A stretch of 64,000 nt of DNA from Pseudonocardia sp. N23 (GTDB taxonomy: Bacteria; Actinomycetota; Actinomycetes; Mycobacteriales; Pseudonocardiaceae): assembly GCF_002583555.1 (NCBI RefSeq), contig NZ_BEGX01000006.1, positions 1-64,000 on the forward strand, given 5' to 3'. Under the pieces are notes generated by a model. That model had not been told where the DNA came from and ran no database searches. It was given only the letters and a program-made list of their open reading frames with translations. How positions within the stretch are numbered: position 1 is the stretch's first letter; each line of letters starts with the position of its first letter. The translations under genes were made by a program, and so were the position numbers. This document shows positions 63,222-64,000 of the stretch, in pieces.

Positions 63222-64000
63222 GTGCATCTCAAGAGCCTGACGCTGAAGGGCTTCAAGTCCTTCGCCTCGGCCACGACGCTGCGCCTGGAACCGGGCATCA
63301 CGTGCGTCGTCGGGCCGAACGGCTCGGGCAAGTCCAACGTCGTGGACGCGATCAGCTGGGTGCTGGGCGAGCAGGGCGCGAAGGCGTTGCGCGGGGGCAA
63401 GATGGAGGACGTCATCTTCGCCGGCACGTCCGGCCGGGCGCCGCTGGGCCGCGCCGAGGTGACGTTGACGATCGACAACTCCGACGGCGCCCTGCCCATC
63501 GAGTACTCCGAGGTGTCGATCACCCGGCGGATGTTCCGCGACGGTGCCGGCGAGTACGAGATCAACGGCGACCGCGCCCGCCTGCTCGACGTGCAGGAGC
63601 TGCTGTCCGACTCCGGCATCGGCCGGGAGATGCACGTCATCGTCGGGCAGGGCCAGCTCGACGGGGTGCTGCAGTCCAAGCCGGAGGACCGGCGCGCCTA
63701 CATCGAGGAGGCCGCGGGCGTCCTCAAGCACCGCAAGCGCAAGGAGAAGGCGCTCCGCAAGCTCGACGCGATGCAGGCCAACCTCACCCGGCTCACCGAC
63801 CTCACCGCGGAGCTGCGCCGCCAGCTCAAGCCGCTGGGCCGGCAGGCCGAGATCGCCCGCCGCGCGCAGGCGGTGCAGTCGGAGCTGCGCGACGCCCGGC
63901 TGCGCATCGCCGCCGACGACCTCGTCGCCCTGCGCGACGCGCTGGCCCGCGAGGAGGCCGACGAGCATGCCGCCCGGACCCGGCGCGCGGAGGTCGAGGA
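63222..64000 (+). CDS. smc: Chromosome segregation protein SMC, N-terminal part (cut by window end)
   Basis: The first 259 codons of SMC, which runs past the window end. The ATPase head has [67 protein letters not shown] with Walker [10 protein letters not shown], then SISRRM-like [37 protein letters not shown] (Q-loop region) and [26 protein letters not shown], where the first coiled-coil arm starts. It compacts and orients chromosomes with ScpA/ScpB. GTG start with GGGAG about 8 bases upstream, 43 bases after acyP. Confidence 0.97.
   Translation, partial: MHLKSLTLKGFKSFASATTLRLEPGITCVVGPNGSGKSNVVDAISWVLGEQGAKALRGGKMEDVIFAGTSGRAPLGRAEVTLTIDNSDGALPIEYSEVSITRRMFRDGAGEYEINGDRARLLDVQELLSDSGIGREMHVIVGQGQLDGVLQSKPEDRRAYIEEAAGVLKHRKRKEKALRKLDAMQANLTRLTDLTAELRRQLKPLGRQAEIARRAQAVQSELRDARLRIAADDLVALRDALAREEADEHAARTRRAEVE

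Overview
This is 64 kb of very GC-rich DNA (roughly three quarters G+C by eye) with dense gene packing. Start codons are mostly GTG or ATG (one TTG), many junctions are 4-base GTGA/ATGA stop-start overlaps, and many genes begin only 6-10 bases after a TAnnnT -10 box, as expected of leaderless transcripts. These traits and the gene content point to an actinobacterium. The order sepIVA-like, DUF177, rpmF, rnc, mutM ... acyP, smc, together with glbO, ettA next to an ssb paralogue, and an L_180-type NAD-glutamate dehydrogenase, suggests the mycobacteria/Pseudonocardiaceae branch. I infer a Pseudonocardia-like organism but cannot prove it from sequence alone.

Layout. 1-757: a strong intrinsic terminator of a gene outside the window, then about 700 bases without a supportable gene but with perfect palindromes and a TTGTCCACA DnaA-type box. 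758-14077: ssb paralogue, ettA, a 1,634-residue repeat-rich protein with a probable degenerate GGDEF domain, NAD-glutamate dehydrogenase, a hotdog thioesterase and a coupled unknown. 14168-20865 (minus strand): GH13 alpha-glucosidase, truncated haemoglobin, MscS channel, prolyl oligopeptidase, FMN split-barrel protein, isochorismatase-like hydrolase. 20935-27133: ICL/PEP-mutase enzyme, a broken acyl-CoA dehydrogenase/AMP-ligase locus, ddl, DUF3515, an AsnC ligand-binding domain, thiL.

27167-38671 is the metabolic centre: two complete, separately transcribed glcD-glcE-glcF glycolate oxidase operons on the minus strand, an FCD GntR regulator between them, a decayed DinB gene, and a divergent malate synthase G gene. 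Together they would oxidise glycolate to glyoxylate and condense it with acetyl-CoA to malate. 38961-45173 is a seven-gene mrpABCDEFG Na+/H+ antiporter operon in which all six junctions overlap by 4 bases, with a TTG start and a structured leader of about 200 bases. 45183-56495 holds gamma-carbonic anhydrase, ung, rpmB (minus), a FakA-type kinase, recG, an unknown membrane protein (minus), pyruvate carboxylase, rsmD and coaD. 56631-64000 holds the conserved division/ribosome/RNase III/Fpg block, then corA, an orphan OmpR-type response regulator, a CAP-domain protein, acylphosphatase and the start of smc.

The most noteworthy points are a perfect 13-bp hairpin burying the rnc start codon (possible RNase III self-regulation), a family of about 60-bp palindromic intergenic repeats (three copies), the giant repeat protein with its GGEN motif, duplicated glycolate oxidase operons with a Gly-to-Cys change in one FAD loop, and mirror-image overlapping -10 boxes between the CAP gene and acyP. 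I saw no tRNA, rRNA, CRISPR array, prophage or intact insertion sequence.
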